64,000 bases of DNA from Microbacterium hydrocarbonoxydans (GCF_904831005.1 NZ_LR882982.1:558001-622000), one strand, 5' to 3'. Numbered from the stretch's first letter, positions 18,017 to 27,538 are shown. Made by a program: numbers and translations. The notes: a model not told the origin generated them from the letters alone.

Positions 18017-18997
18017 TCACTGTGGCGACTCGGTCGACTCGCGCCACACGACGGTGAGCAGATCGTCGGGCCGCAGAGGCTCGTCGCCACCTCGCACGGC
18101 CGCGATGAGCCGGTGCATCGAGTAGGCGCCGAGGCGCTCGCGGTCCTGCGCCACGCTCGTGAGCGACGGCACGAGGAAGGCGCTCTGATGGTGGTCGTCC
18201 CACCCGGTGACGGCGACCTCGTCGGGCAGCTTCCACCCCCGTCGCATCGCCGCTCGGATCGCGCCGGTGGCGATCAGGTCGTTCGCAGCGATCACGGCGA
18301 GCGGCGGAGCGTCCTGCGGCAGAGCGGCGATCGCGGCTTCGCCGGACGTCCCGCTCCAGTCACCCTCGGTCACCCCGAGCGACTCGAGCCCGAGGCGCTC
18401 GATCGTCGCGAGATACGCCTCTCGGCGCGCTCGCGCGGAGGGGAAGTCCTCGGCGCCTGCCAGGTGGATGAAGCGTCGGTGGCCCTGCGCGGCGAGCCGC
18501 TCGATCATCTCGGCGATCGGACGCGAGTCCGTGAATGCGCCGGTCATGTGCATGGCGTCGTCGAACTCGCCGACGGAGAGGACCACCGGACCCCCGGCGC
18601 TGTCGACTGCGGGCAGCGGGGTGAACGCGAGCACGCCCTCGTACTGGCCCGATCCGACGACCTCGGCCAGCCGCTCGTCGAGACCGGCCGGATCCTCGGG
18701 CAGGCTCACCACTTCGACGACGTATCCCTCGTCGCGAGCTGCGGCGACGGCACCCGACAGCAGGGTGAGCGGGTTCATCGTCACGATCGGCACGACGACC
18801 GCGAGGCGCCCGGTGCGCTGCGTCCGCATCGAGCGGGCGGCGAGATTCGGACGGTAGTTGAGTTCGGATGCTGCGCGCAGCACCTTCTCGCGGGTGGCAT
18901 CGGATATCCCCGCCCTCCCCGTGAACACGAACGAGACGGTCGACTGCGACACCCCGGCGCGGTGCGCCACGTCGTGGCTCGTCGGGCGCTTCTGCAT
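18017..18997 (-). CDS. LacI family transcriptional regulator
   Basis: A 326-residue repressor. Helix-turn-helix residues 6-50: SHDVAHRAGVSQSTVSFVF, with the RPNLAARSMR hinge. The effector domain includes IHLAGAEDFPSARARREAY and VTGWDDHHQSAFLVP. It is transcribed divergently from the Gfo/Idh-cupin-Gfo/Idh operon across a 98-bp gap that contains a striking palindrome (19049-19073). It probably represses both directions and responds to a sugar or polyol handled by the operon. Confidence 0.92.
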   Translation of the reverse strand: MQKRPTSHDVAHRAGVSQSTVSFVFTGRAGISDATREKVLRAASELNYRPNLAARSMRTQRTGRLAVVVPIVTMNPLTLLSGAVAAARDEGYVVEVVSLPEDPAGLDERLAEVVGSGQYEGVLAFTPLPAVDSAGGPVVLSVGEFDDAMHMTGAFTDSRPIAEMIERLAAQGHRRFIHLAGAEDFPSARARREAYLATIERLGLESLGVTEGDWSGTSGEAAIAALPQDAPPLAVIAANDLIATGAIRAAMRRGWKLPDEVAVTGWDDHHQSAFLVPSLTSVAQDRERLGAYSMHRLIAAVRGGDEPLRPDDLLTVVWRESTESPQ

Positions 18998-19048
18998 CGC
19001 ATCCGTCCTTTCGGGGTTGACGTCATGGGTGAGTCTCTCGATAGTATC

Positions 19049-19073
19049 TACTACGTCTTAGTAATACGTAGTA
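19049..19073. promoter_or_regulatory. Nested palindromic operator between LacI gene and Gfo/Idh operon
   Basis: TACTACGT (19049-19056) is mirrored by ACGTAGTA (19066-19073); within it TACTA and TAGTA (19049-19063) form a second, overlapping palindrome. It lies 52 bp from the LacI start and 23 bp from the oxidoreductase start. It is far more AT-rich than the surroundings, as expected for a promoter-operator. Binding by the adjacent LacI protein is inferred. Confidence 0.75.
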
Positions 19074-19095
19074 ACCCTCAGCGAGGAGGCACAGG

Positions 19096-20226
19096 ATGCT
19101 CAGGATCGGGATCATCGGCACCGGCGGGATCGCCGATGCGCACATCAGCGGATACCTCGCGTTCCCTGAGGACTGCGAGATCACGGCAGTGGCTGATGTC
19201 GTGCCCGGCAAGGCGGAGGAGAAGGCGCGAGCCTTCGATCTCGAGGGCGTCACCGCGTTCGACGATCCGGCGGCGATGATCGCATCGGGCCTCGTCGATC
19301 TCGTCAGCATCGCGACGCCCCCGTCGACGCACGCCGCTCTGGCGATCGCCGCGCTCGACGCGGGCGTGCATGTGCTGGTCGAGAAGCCGATGGCGCCGTC
19401 GCTCGAGGAGTGCGACGCGATGCTCGCCGCTCAGCAGCGCTCGGGCAGAGTGCTGTCGGTCGTCGCCCAGAACCGATTCCGCGATGACATGGCGACCCTC
19501 AAGGAGATCGTCGACTCGGGGCTGCTCGGTGCGATCTCGCACGTGCGCGTCGATTCCGCGTGGTGGCGCGGTCTGCCCTACTACGACCTCTGGTGGCGTG
19601 GCACGTGGGAGAAGGAGGGCGGCGGCTGCACGCTCAACCACGCCATCCACCACATCGACCTGCTGCTGTGGCTGCTCGGCAGCCCGGGCGAGGTCACCGC
19701 GATGCTCGCCAACGCTCAGCACGACAACGCCGAGGTCGAGGATCTCTCGGTCGCGATCCTGCGCTACGACCGCGGACTCGCGCAGCTGACCAGCTCGGTC
19801 GTGAACCACGGCCAGGAGCAGGCGATCGTGATCCAGGGGGCCGCTGCGCGGGTGTCGCAGCCCTTCTCGGTCGTCGCCGAACGATCGCGCATCGACGGTT
19901 TCCCCGAAGAGGGAGGCGATGCCGAGGCGGTGTCGCGGATCGAGAGGCTCGTCGCCGCGCGCACTCCTCTCGTGCACCTGGGCCATGAGGGCCAGATCGG
20001 CGATGTGCTCGGTGCGATCCGCGAGGGGAGGCCGCCGATCGCCGACGGTCACGACGGTCGCAATGCGGTCGAGGTGGTCACCGCGATCTACGAAGCGGGC
20101 TTCGAGCGGCGGTTCGTCCCGCTGCCGATCACGGCATCCGATCCGTACTACCGAGCAGGGCAGCTCGTCGCGAACGCCCCGCACTTCTTCGAGAAGAAGA
20201 CCTCGCTGCCGGAGGCGGCAGCATGA
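19096..20226 (+). CDS. Gfo/Idh/MocA family oxidoreductase
   Basis: A 376-residue NAD(P)-dependent dehydrogenase: IGIIGTGGIADAHISGY at residues 4-20, VLVEKPMAPS near residue 95-104, and the C-terminal domain with GGGCTLNHAIHHIDLLLWL holding the usual His/Asp catalytic pair. A GAGGAGG site precedes the start. It overlaps the next gene by 4 bp. First gene of an operon probably repressed by the divergent LacI protein; the substrate is likely a sugar, inositol or sugar acid. Confidence 0.92.
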   Translation: MLRIGIIGTGGIADAHISGYLAFPEDCEITAVADVVPGKAEEKARAFDLEGVTAFDDPAAMIASGLVDLVSIATPPSTHAALAIAALDAGVHVLVEKPMAPSLEECDAMLAAQQRSGRVLSVVAQNRFRDDMATLKEIVDSGLLGAISHVRVDSAWWRGLPYYDLWWRGTWEKEGGGCTLNHAIHHIDLLLWLLGSPGEVTAMLANAQHDNAEVEDLSVAILRYDRGLAQLTSSVVNHGQEQAIVIQGAAARVSQPFSVVAERSRIDGFPEEGGDAEAVSRIERLVAARTPLVHLGHEGQIGDVLGAIREGRPPIADGHDGRNAVEVVTAIYEAGFERRFVPLPITASDPYYRAGQLVANAPHFFEKKTSLPEAAA

Positions 20227-20951
20227 GCGCATCGTCGTTCCCCGGGGGCACCTCGCTCTCGCATCTCGATGTCTATGCGGATGCTGCTCCCGACGGGATC
20301 TGCGGGGGCAGCCCGCACATGCACCTCGTCTCGACCGAGGCGTACGTCGTCGTCTCGGGAGCGGGATCGCTGCAGACGATCGACGTCGACGGTCTTCGCG
20401 AGACGCCGCTCGCTGCGGGGTCTGTCGTGTGGTTCACGCCGGGGACTATCCACCGCGCGGTCAACCACGGCGATCTGCGTGTCGTGGTCCTGATGAGCGA
20501 CGCGGGGCTGCCCGAGGCGGGTGACGCGGTGATGACCTTCCCCGCCGATGTCGTGGCCGATCCCGCCGCCTATGCCGCAGCCGCGTCGCTCGGAGACGAG
20601 CACGGGCGCGTCGAGCGCGCCTCCGCCCGCCGCGATCTCGCGGTGAGGGGGTTCGAGATGCTGAGGGATGCCGTCGCATCCGGCGACAGGTCTGCTCTCG
20701 ATGCCTTCCATGCGGCGGCCGGTGCGCTCGTGCGCGACCGCGCAGCGTCGTGGGGTGAACTGATCGTCGGGGGTCCGCTCGCCCAGGCTCGCCAGTCGCT
20801 CTCGCTCGCCGAAGCGGTGGCCTCCGGTTCGGTGCAGCACCTGGCCGACGCGCGCGTGCACCAGGCCGTACCCTCGGTGGGGGAGCGCGGATTCGGCATG
20901 TGCGGACGCCTTCGCACCTACGACATGACCCACGAGGAGAACGACCGATGA
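20223..20951 (+). CDS. Cupin domain protein
   Basis: A 242-residue protein with an N-terminal cupin: motif 1 as GGSPHMHLVSTEAYVVVSG (His, His, Glu metal ligands) and motif 2 as PGTIHRAVN (final His), followed by an alpha-helical C-terminal half of ~120 residues with no recognised domain. It overlaps both neighbouring oxidoreductase genes by 4 bp, so the three are translated as a unit. A sugar-isomerase or sensor role is possible; not determinable. Confidence 0.85.
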   Translation: MSASSFPGGTSLSHLDVYADAAPDGICGGSPHMHLVSTEAYVVVSGAGSLQTIDVDGLRETPLAAGSVVWFTPGTIHRAVNHGDLRVVVLMSDAGLPEAGDAVMTFPADVVADPAAYAAAASLGDEHGRVERASARRDLAVRGFEMLRDAVASGDRSALDAFHAAAGALVRDRAASWGELIVGGPLAQARQSLSLAEAVASGSVQHLADARVHQAVPSVGERGFGMCGRLRTYDMTHEENDR

Positions 20952-22009
20952 CCCGCACCTTCACCTTCGATGCGCTGCCCGAGCCGGTGGTCGGACCGGG
21001 TGAGTTCGTGTTCGCCGCGATCGGGCTCGACCACGGACACATCTTCGGGATGGTCGAGCAGCTGATCGAGGCCGGAGCCACGCTCTCGCTCGTCCACGAC
21101 CCCGACCCCGCGAAGGTCGCGGACTTCGTCGAGCGGTTCCCGCAGGCGCGCGCGGCGGCGAGCGAGCAGGAGGTGCTCGACGACCCCGACGTGCAGCTCG
21201 TGGCGAGCGCGTCGATCGCCAATCGGCGGGCGCCCCTGGGCGTGCGCGTGCTCGATGCGGGCAAGGACTTCTTCGCCGACAAGCCCGCGATCACCACGAT
21301 GGACGACCTCGCAGCGGCCCGCGCGGCGGTCGATCGCACCGGGCGGAAGTTCGCCGTGTACTACGGCGAGCGCGTGCATTCCGAGGCGGCGATCCTCGCC
21401 GGCCAGCTGATCGATCAGGGTGCGATCGGCACCGTGCTGCAGGTCGCATCGTTCGGTCCCCATCGCATCGGTGAAGGGCGGCCCGACTGGTTCTACGACC
21501 CCGAGCAGTATGGCGGCATCATCTGCGACATCGGCAGCCACAACTTCGAGCAGATGCTCTACTACACGGGCGCGACGCACGGAGAGATCGTGAGCTCGAC
21601 GGTCGCCAACTACGCGCATCCCGGCACTCCGGGTCTGCAGGACTTCGGCGATGCGCATGCCGTGCTCGACAACGGCACCACCGGCTACGTGCGAGTGGAC
21701 TGGTTCACCCCGGCGGGGCTCGATGTGTTCGGCGACGGGCGCACCGTGCTGCTCGGCACCGACGGCTACATCGAGCTGCGCAAGTACACCGACATCACGA
21801 CCGACAACGGGGGAGGCCAGGTGCTGCTCGTCAATCAGGACGGTCAGTTCCGCTTCGACGCGACGGGGAAGACGGGCTTCCCGTTCTTCGGACGGCTGAT
21901 CCGCGACTGCCTCGACCGCACCGAGTTCGCGATGACTCAGGCGCACGCCTTCGCGGCAGCGGAGTTGAGCATCATCGCGCAGCGCGACGCCCGGGTGTTG
22001 GCCTGCTGA
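20948..22009 (+). CDS. Gfo/Idh/MocA family oxidoreductase
   Basis: A 353-residue protein starting at an ATG overlapping the cupin stop. The N-terminal fold reads FVFAAIGLDHGHIFGM, a variant of the family's GxGxxG, and the EKP motif is replaced by FADKPAITT. ICDIGSHNFEQML carries the equivalent of the catalytic His segment. It is divergent from the first oxidoreductase of the operon (different cofactor loop), so the two probably act on successive or epimeric substrates. Confidence 0.88.
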   Translation: MTRTFTFDALPEPVVGPGEFVFAAIGLDHGHIFGMVEQLIEAGATLSLVHDPDPAKVADFVERFPQARAAASEQEVLDDPDVQLVASASIANRRAPLGVRVLDAGKDFFADKPAITTMDDLAAARAAVDRTGRKFAVYYGERVHSEAAILAGQLIDQGAIGTVLQVASFGPHRIGEGRPDWFYDPEQYGGIICDIGSHNFEQMLYYTGATHGEIVSSTVANYAHPGTPGLQDFGDAHAVLDNGTTGYVRVDWFTPAGLDVFGDGRTVLLGTDGYIELRKYTDITTDNGGGQVLLVNQDGQFRFDATGKTGFPFFGRLIRDCLDRTEFAMTQAHAFAAAELSIIAQRDARVLAC

Positions 22010-22028
22010 CGGCATCCGCTCGCTCGCG

Positions 22029-22101
22029 CTGCGAAGGAGATCTCTCGTGAAGAAGGGGCGAATGCCTCTTCAGGTCCTTCGCAGCGCGAGATCTCCTTCG
22101 C
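22029..22101. terminator. Compound inverted repeat between converging genes
   Basis: GCTGCGAAGGA (22029) pairs with TCCTTCGCAGC (22075-22085), and the overlapping GCGAAGGAGATCTC (22031-22044) pairs with GAGATCTCCTTCGC (22088-22101). The two alternative stems are mutually exclusive. It lies between the operon end (22009) and the xylB end (22142), so a bidirectional termination or mRNA-end structure is the simplest reading. Confidence 0.6.
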
Positions 22102-22141
22102 GACGCGCGCCCTGTCGAAGGGCTCCGCGAGCGCCGATCGC

Positions 22142-23428
22142 TCAGCCGACCAGCTGGGACGCCTGTCGCGCAGCGCCGAGGGCGACGTATTCTCCCGGTT
22201 CCGGCACCTCGACCGGAAGACCGAGGATCTCGGGTGCGATGCGACGAACCGCGGGCGACTGCGCTCCGCCGCCGATCAGCAGGGCTCGCTCGAGCGGGAT
22301 GCCGAGGTCGCGCAGAGCATCCAGCCCCGCGCCGAGTCCGCTCAGCATTCCCTCGACCGCCGCGCGGGCCAGGTTCGCGCGCGTGGTCGAGGCGAGCGTC
22401 ATGCCCGACAGCGACGCCGTGGCGTCCGGAAGATTCGGCGTGCGCTCGCCCTCGAAATACGGGACGAGCGTGAGCCCTCCCGCTCCCGGAGCGGCGGAGA
22501 GGGCGAGATCGCTGAACTCGTCGTGCGTCACCCCGAGCAGTGCCGCGGTGACATCGACCACACGAGCCGCGTTCAAGGTCGCGACGAGCGGCAGGAAGTT
22601 GCCCGAGGCGTCGGCGAATCCCGCCACGGTCCCGCTCGCATCGCTCAGCGGTGACGTGCTGATCGCGCAGACGGTGCCGGATGTTCCGATCGACACCACC
22701 ACATCGCCGGGTGCGGCTCCGAGACCGAGCGCGGCGGCCGCGTTGTCTCCGGCCCCGGCGCCGACGCGGCGACCGTCGGCATCCGTCACCGACTCGTCGT
22801 GCGCCAGCACGCGCGGGAGCACCGCGTCATGACCGAGAGCCGCGACGAGCAGCTCACGGTCGTACTCGCCCGTCGAGGGATTCCAGTATCCGGTGCCCGA
22901 GGCGTCGGACCGGTCGGTGACCAGCTCCTCGAGCACGGGATTGTCGGGTCCGAATCCGCGCAGCCGCCACGTGAGCCAGTCATGCGGGAGCGCGACCGCC
23001 GCCACTCGTGCGGCGTTCTCGGGCTCGTGATCGCGCAGCCAGCGCAGCTTCGTGATCGTGAAGGATGCGACGGGCACGAGTCCGGTCCGCGTCGCCAGAG
23101 CGGATGCGCCGAATTCGTCGATCAGATCACGGGCCGCCGCGGCCGACCGCGTGTCGTTCCACAGCAGGGCGTCGCGGATGACTCTGCCCGACTCGTCGAG
23201 CACGACCATGCCGTGCTGCTGCCCGCCGATCGACCACGCCGCGATGTCGTCGAGCGACCCCGCTTGTGCGATCGCCGCGTCGAGCGCGCGCCACCAGGCC
23301 TCGGGGTCGACCGACGTTCCGTCAGGATGCGACGCCCGACCCGAGCGGACGACCGCTCCGGTCGACGTGTCGACGACCACGGCCTTGCAGGACTGGGTCG
23401 ACGAGTCGACCCCGAGAACCAGTGGCAT
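22142..23428 (-). CDS. xylB: Xylulokinase
   Basis: A 428-residue FGGY-family kinase that phosphorylates D-xylulose. N-terminal phosphate loop [27 protein letters not shown] and LWNDTRSA are substrate-site motifs typical of XylB; the second ATP-binding region reads IGTSGTVCA, and [18 protein letters not shown] is the C-terminal adenosine motif. It is slightly shorter than E. coli XylB (484). Its start lies 5 bp after the xylA stop, so the two form an operon with xylA first. Confidence 0.95.
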   Translation of the reverse strand: MPLVLGVDSSTQSCKAVVVDTSTGAVVRSGRASHPDGTSVDPEAWWRALDAAIAQAGSLDDIAAWSIGGQQHGMVVLDESGRVIRDALLWNDTRSAAAARDLIDEFGASALATRTGLVPVASFTITKLRWLRDHEPENAARVAAVALPHDWLTWRLRGFGPDNPVLEELVTDRSDASGTGYWNPSTGEYDRELLVAALGHDAVLPRVLAHDESVTDADGRRVGAGAGDNAAAALGLGAAPGDVVVSIGTSGTVCAISTSPLSDASGTVAGFADASGNFLPLVATLNAARVVDVTAALLGVTHDEFSDLALSAAPGAGGLTLVPYFEGERTPNLPDATASLSGMTLASTTRANLARAAVEGMLSGLGAGLDALRDLGIPLERALLIGGGAQSPAVRRIAPEILGLPVEVPEPGEYVALGAARQASQLVG

Positions 23429-23433
23429 GACGA

Positions 23434-24621
23434 TCAGCGCGCGCCGAGCAGGTGCTCGGTGGCGAGCTGCTGCAGACGGACGAAGCCGAAGCCCTTGCCG
23501 CCGAAGTACGAGTTCGCGTCGAAGTCCTCGTACGCCGAGCGGTCGGCGAGGAAGTCGTCGTACGTCTCACCCGGGTTCAGCGTGGGCGTCGAGAGCTCGT
23601 CGACGCGCGCAGCCGCAAGAGCCTCCTGCACCTCGGGGTCGGCGCGGAAAGCGGCCGCGCGCTCCTTGAGCAGCAGATACGTGCGCATGTTCGCGGCGGC
23701 GGAGTCCCACACGCCCTTCTCGTCTTCCGTGCGGCTCGGCTTGTAGTCGAAGTGGCGCGGGCCGTCGTAGGCCGGAACGCCGCCGGGGCCGCCGTTCTCG
23801 AGCAGGTCGACGAGCGAGAAGGCGTTGTGCAGATCGCCGTGCCCGAAGACGAGATCCTGGTCGTACTTGATGCCGCGCTGGCCGTTGAGGTCGATGTGGA
23901 AGAGCTTTCCGTGGAACAGCGCCTGAGCGATGCCGGCGGTGAAGTTGAGACCCGCCATCTGCTCGTGGCCGACCTCGGGGTTCACGCCGACGAGCTCGGG
24001 GCGCTCGAGCGAGTCGATGAAGGCGATCGCGTGCCCGAGGGTCGGCAGCAGGATGTCGCCGCGCGGCTCGTTGGGCTTCGGCTCGATCGCGAAGCGGATG
24101 TCGTAGCCCTTGTCGGTGACGTAGTCGCCCAGCAGGTTCACGGCCTCGCGGTAGCGCTCCAGCGCCTGGCGGATGTCCTTGGCGGAGTCGTACTCCGCAC
24201 CCTCGCGACCGCCCCACATGACGAAGGTCTTCGCCCCGAGCTCTGCACCGAGATCGAGCTGACGGAAGACCTTGCGCAGGGCGTAGCGGCGCACGTCGCG
24301 GTCGTTCGAGGTGAAGCCGCCGTCCTTGAAGATCGGAGCGCTGAAGAGGTTCGTAGTGACCATCGGCACGACCAGGCCGGTGTCGGCGAGGGCTCCCTTC
24401 AGCCGGTCGATCTGGTTCTGCCGCTCGGCGTCGGTGGAGCCGAATGCGAACAGGTCGTCGTCGTGGAAGGTGAGGCCGTAGGCGCCGAGCTCGGCGAGCT
24501 TCTCGACGGCGTGCACCACGTCGAGCGCCGGGCGGGTGGGGCCGCCGAACGGGTCGGCGCCGTTGTAGCCGACGGTCCAGAGGCCGAAGGAGAACTTGTC
24601 GTCACGGGTGGGAGTGGGCAT
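23434..24621 (-). CDS. xylA: Xylose isomerase
   Basis: A 395-residue enzyme of the actinobacterial class I type converting xylose to xylulose. Catalytic His/Asp in [13 protein letters not shown]; metal ligands in [27 protein letters not shown] and [20 protein letters not shown]-like C-terminus missing as usual. Start chosen at [13 protein letters not shown] with the xylA-typical FSFGLWTVG; a longer in-frame extension reaches into the operator. Expression is likely controlled by the divergent ROK regulator. Confidence 0.97.
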   Translation of the reverse strand: MPTPTRDDKFSFGLWTVGYNGADPFGGPTRPALDVVHAVEKLAELGAYGLTFHDDDLFAFGSTDAERQNQIDRLKGALADTGLVVPMVTTNLFSAPIFKDGGFTSNDRDVRRYALRKVFRQLDLGAELGAKTFVMWGGREGAEYDSAKDIRQALERYREAVNLLGDYVTDKGYDIRFAIEPKPNEPRGDILLPTLGHAIAFIDSLERPELVGVNPEVGHEQMAGLNFTAGIAQALFHGKLFHIDLNGQRGIKYDQDLVFGHGDLHNAFSLVDLLENGGPGGVPAYDGPRHFDYKPSRTEDEKGVWDSAAANMRTYLLLKERAAAFRADPEVQEALAAARVDELSTPTLNPGETYDDFLADRSAYEDFDANSYFGGKGFGFVRLQQLATEHLLGAR

Positions 24622-24649
24622 GGCTGCTCCTGTGCAGGTCATCGGATAA

Positions 24650-24664
24650 GTTGTGATTGACAAC
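24650..24664. promoter_or_regulatory. Putative XylR/ROK operator
   Basis: GTTGT-GATTG-ACAAC, a 5-bp inverted repeat with 5-bp spacer, in an AT-rich patch between xylA (starting at 24621, minus) and the ROK gene (24708, plus). Its position 29 bp before xylA fits repression by the adjacent ROK protein. Direct evidence is the palindrome only. Confidence 0.65.
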
Positions 24665-24707
24665 ATATCTCATGACAGGAGGTCCGTCCACCCCCTACAG
24701 TGAAGGG

Positions 24708-25895
24708 ATGTCGTCGCAGCCGAGCCCCGCGCTGGGCACCCGTCCGCACAACCTCGCCCGGATACTCCGGCTCGTGCACGAGAACGGCGGTCAATCCAGA
24801 GCCGCCCTGACCGAGCAGACGGGACTGAACCGGTCGACCATCGCCGATCTGGTCGCAGAGTTGGTCAGACGAGGGCTCGTGGATGAGCGTGTCCCCGACG
24901 TGCCCGGTCGTGTCGGGCGCCCCTCACCCGTGGTGACGGCGTCGGCACAGTTCGTCGCGATCGCGGTGAACCCCGAGGTCGATGCGATCGAGATCGCGGC
25001 GGTGGGCCTCGACCGCAGCATCCTCGTGCGCGAACGCCTGGCCAACGATCACCTGCCCACACCGGGATCCGTCGCCGAGGTGGTCGCCGCGCGCATCGAG
25101 GCGTGGCGCGACGGGCCTCTCGCCGCGGCGCGCATCGAAGCCGTCGGCATCGCGGTCCCCGGTCTCGTCCGTGCGTCGGACGGGGTCGTGCGCAATGCGC
25201 CGCACCTGGGCTGGATCGACGTGCCTCTCGCCCTGCTGGTGCAGACGGCCACCGGCTCGCCGACGGTCGTCGGCAACGATGCCACCCTGGGCGCGATCGC
25301 GGAGCACCGCTACGGCGCGGGTCGAGGCATCGACGACATCGTCTATCTCAACGGCGGAGCCTCCGGAATCGGCGGTGGCCTCATCATCCGGGGCGAGCCG
25401 GTCGCCGGTGCCGGCGGGTACGCGGGCGAGTTCGGTCAGAACAGGCCGCGCATCTCGGCAGACGACGATCGCCGGACTACCGACGGCGTGCTCGAATCCG
25501 AGGTCAGCCGCACGCTGCTGCTCGACGCCGTGGGCCTCGAGAGGGCTGACGACGAGACACTCGATTCCGAGCTGTCGACATCCGATTCGGCCGCCGTGGC
25601 CGACGAGGTCACCAGACAGGCGCACGTGCTGGCGAGCGCGTTGGCGAACGCGGTCAACGTCCTGAATCCCTCACTCGTCGTGCTCGGAGGGTTCCTCGCC
25701 ACGATCGCCGAGCTGCGTGGTCAGCAGATCGAAGACGACGTGCGGTCGCTCGCGATGGCCGAGAGCGCCGAACGGCTCGAGATACGTCCGGCCGCCCTGG
25801 GTGCCGATCGACTCCTCATCGGAGCGGCCGAACTGGCCTTCGCCGATGTTCTCGCTGATCCCGGGGGAGCCCAGCCGTTGGCTCGGCCCGCCTGA
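24708..25895 (+). CDS. ROK family transcriptional regulator (XylR-like)
   Basis: A 395-residue protein with an N-terminal winged helix (residues ~15-70, SRAALTEQTGLNRSTIADLVAEL) and a C-terminal ROK kinase-like sugar-binding domain: VGIAVPGLV, VVGNDATLGAIAEHRYG, and GGASGIGGGLIIRG. The ROK zinc motif is degenerate (no CxCGxxGC seen after GEFGQNR). Start chosen at 24708; an ATG 51 bases upstream would overlap the operator region. It is divergent from xylA-xylB and is probably the xylose-responsive repressor. Confidence 0.9.
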   Translation: MSSQPSPALGTRPHNLARILRLVHENGGQSRAALTEQTGLNRSTIADLVAELVRRGLVDERVPDVPGRVGRPSPVVTASAQFVAIAVNPEVDAIEIAAVGLDRSILVRERLANDHLPTPGSVAEVVAARIEAWRDGPLAAARIEAVGIAVPGLVRASDGVVRNAPHLGWIDVPLALLVQTATGSPTVVGNDATLGAIAEHRYGAGRGIDDIVYLNGGASGIGGGLIIRGEPVAGAGGYAGEFGQNRPRISADDDRRTTDGVLESEVSRTLLLDAVGLERADDETLDSELSTSDSAAVADEVTRQAHVLASALANAVNVLNPSLVVLGGFLATIAELRGQQIEDDVRSLAMAESAERLEIRPAALGADRLLIGAAELAFADVLADPGGAQPLARPA

Positions 25896-25966
25896 TCGCT
25901 TGCGACCGGGAAAGTCGGGTCGCCGGGGCCACGCCCGTCGCACGATGGTGAGGAAAGGAGGACCTC

Positions 25967-26827
25967 ATGATCGGAATGCTGAACGACCTGGTCGACCTCG
26001 TGGAGACCGCGCCGGACGATCTCGACATCGCCGCCTTCGCGCGACGACACGGCACCACGGAGTACCACCTGCGGCGGATGTTCTCGTCACTGGCGGGCAT
26101 GCCGCTGTCTGACTACGTCCGTCGGCGCAGGATGACGCTCGCGGGGGCGGAGCTCGCCGCCGGTGCGCCGAACCTGCTCGATGTCGCGGTGCGGTACGGC
26201 TACAGCTCGACGGAGGCGTTCGGGCGCGCGTTCCGTGCTGTGCACGGCATCGGCCCGGTCGAAGCACGCCGAGACGGGGGCCCTCTCCGCACACAACCCA
26301 CGCTCCGGTTCCGCCTGAGCGTCGAAGGGAGCACTCCGATGGACGTCACCATCACCACCACCCCCGAACTCGAGCTCGTCGGACATGCGGTCCGCGTGCC
26401 GCTGATCCACGAAGGGGTGAATCCGCACATCCAGGAGCACATCGCCTCGATCGCGCCCGAGGAGCACCTCCGGCTGAAACGGCTGAGCGACGCCGAGCCG
26501 GGAGGCATGCTCGCGGTCACGGGAGACATCGAGCCGGATGCTCCCGAGGGGACGCCGCTGACCTACCTGCACGGTGTCTCCGTGCGCCCCGGCACCCCCG
26601 TGCCCGACGATCTCGACTCGATGCACGTCGAGGGGGGAGCGTGGGCGGTGTTCGCCGCATCGGGTCCGTTCCCCGAGACGCTGCAGAGCCTGTGGGCGGC
26701 GACCGCGACCGAGTGGTTCCCCTCGAACCCCTGGCGACTGCGTCCCGGCCCCTCGATCGTGCGATACCTCGAGTTCTCGGGCACGCACGCGTCATGCGAG
26801 CTCTGGCTCGCGATCGAACCCGCCTGA
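25967..26827 (+). CDS. AraC family regulator with GyrI-like effector domain
   Basis: A 286-residue protein. N-terminal AraC-type DNA-binding domain at residues ~5-105 with both helix-turn-helix motifs (FARRHGTTEYHLRRMFSSL; VAVRYGYSSTEAFGRAFR). The C-terminal ~150 residues form a GyrI/SbmC-like small-molecule-binding domain (VTITTTPELELVGHAVRVP; final YLEFSG…CELWLAIEP). Ribosome site GGAGG. Such fusions (Rob/BmrR-like) sense hydrophobic compounds. It is followed by a free GyrI-like protein. Confidence 0.88.
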   Translation: MIGMLNDLVDLVETAPDDLDIAAFARRHGTTEYHLRRMFSSLAGMPLSDYVRRRRMTLAGAELAAGAPNLLDVAVRYGYSSTEAFGRAFRAVHGIGPVEARRDGGPLRTQPTLRFRLSVEGSTPMDVTITTTPELELVGHAVRVPLIHEGVNPHIQEHIASIAPEEHLRLKRLSDAEPGGMLAVTGDIEPDAPEGTPLTYLHGVSVRPGTPVPDDLDSMHVEGGAWAVFAASGPFPETLQSLWAATATEWFPSNPWRLRPGPSIVRYLEFSGTHASCELWLAIEPA

Positions 26828-26850
26828 TCCGCCGACGACCATGCGAGACT

Positions 26851-26887
26851 GTGGCCACGGCTCGGCCTGACGCGGAGCCGTGGCCAC
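26851..26887. terminator. Perfect 13-bp inverted repeat
   Basis: GTGGCCACGGCTC (26851-26863) pairs exactly with GAGCCGTGGCCAC (26875-26887), loop of 11. No T-run follows, so termination or attenuation between the AraC-GyrI and GyrI-like genes is possible but not certain; it ends 18 bp before the next ATG. Confidence 0.6.
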
Positions 26888-26905
26888 GGAGCGAGAGGAC
26901 CGCAC

Positions 26906-27538
26906 ATGGCGCTCGACCCCAAGAAGACGCTCGATTCCTACCGGGCCAGGAAGGGCGAGCTCCGTCTCGTCGAGGTCCCCGCGATGCAGTATCTGATGAT
27001 CGACGGGGCGGGCGATCCGAATGCCGCTCCGGAGTATGCCGAGGCCGTCTCCGCCCTCTTCCCCGTCGCCTACTCGCTCAAGTTCGCCAGCAGGGCGCAA
27101 CTCGGTGTCGACACGGTCGTGATGCCCCTCGAGGGGCTGTGGCACGCTCCCGACATGCAGGCGTTCACGACGCATCGCGACAAGTCGGCGTGGCTGTGGA
27201 CGCTGATGATCATGGTGCCCGACCACGTCACCGGCGACATGTTCACCGCGGCGGTCGAGTCGGTCGCCGTGAAGCTCGCCGCGAAGAGACAGCCGACCGC
27301 TGCGCTCCGCGAGCTGCGCCTCGACACGCTCCATGAAGGTCTCTGCGTGCAGACGCTGCACGTCGGATCGTACGATGACGAGGCGCCCGTGCTCGACGAC
27401 ATGCATCACCGGTTCATCCCCGAGAACAGACTGCGCATGACCGGCCGCCATCACGAGATCTACCTCAGCGATGTCCGTCGGGTGGATGCCGCGAAGCTGC
27501 GCACGATCCTGCGGCAGCCCGTGGAGCGGATCGCCTGA
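26906..27538 (+). CDS. GyrI-like small-molecule-binding protein
   Basis: A 210-residue stand-alone GyrI-like protein: LRLVEVPAMQYLMIDGAGDPN at the start (shown only in part here as VPAMQYLMIDG) and the central YSLKFASRAQLGVD, then VMPLEGLWHAP typical of this subgroup. No DNA-binding domain. Relatives are described as cyclopropanoid cyclopropyl hydrolases or drug-binding scavengers; which applies is unknown. Start has GCGAGAGGACC upstream. Confidence 0.85.
   Translation: MALDPKKTLDSYRARKGELRLVEVPAMQYLMIDGAGDPNAAPEYAEAVSALFPVAYSLKFASRAQLGVDTVVMPLEGLWHAPDMQAFTTHRDKSAWLWTLMIMVPDHVTGDMFTAAVESVAVKLAAKRQPTAALRELRLDTLHEGLCVQTLHVGSYDDEAPVLDDMHHRFIPENRLRMTGRHHEIYLSDVRRVDAAKLRTILRQPVERIA

Noticed and set aside
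24622..24666. Extended start of xylose isomerase
   Set aside because: It would cover the operator; the family begins near [13 protein letters not shown].
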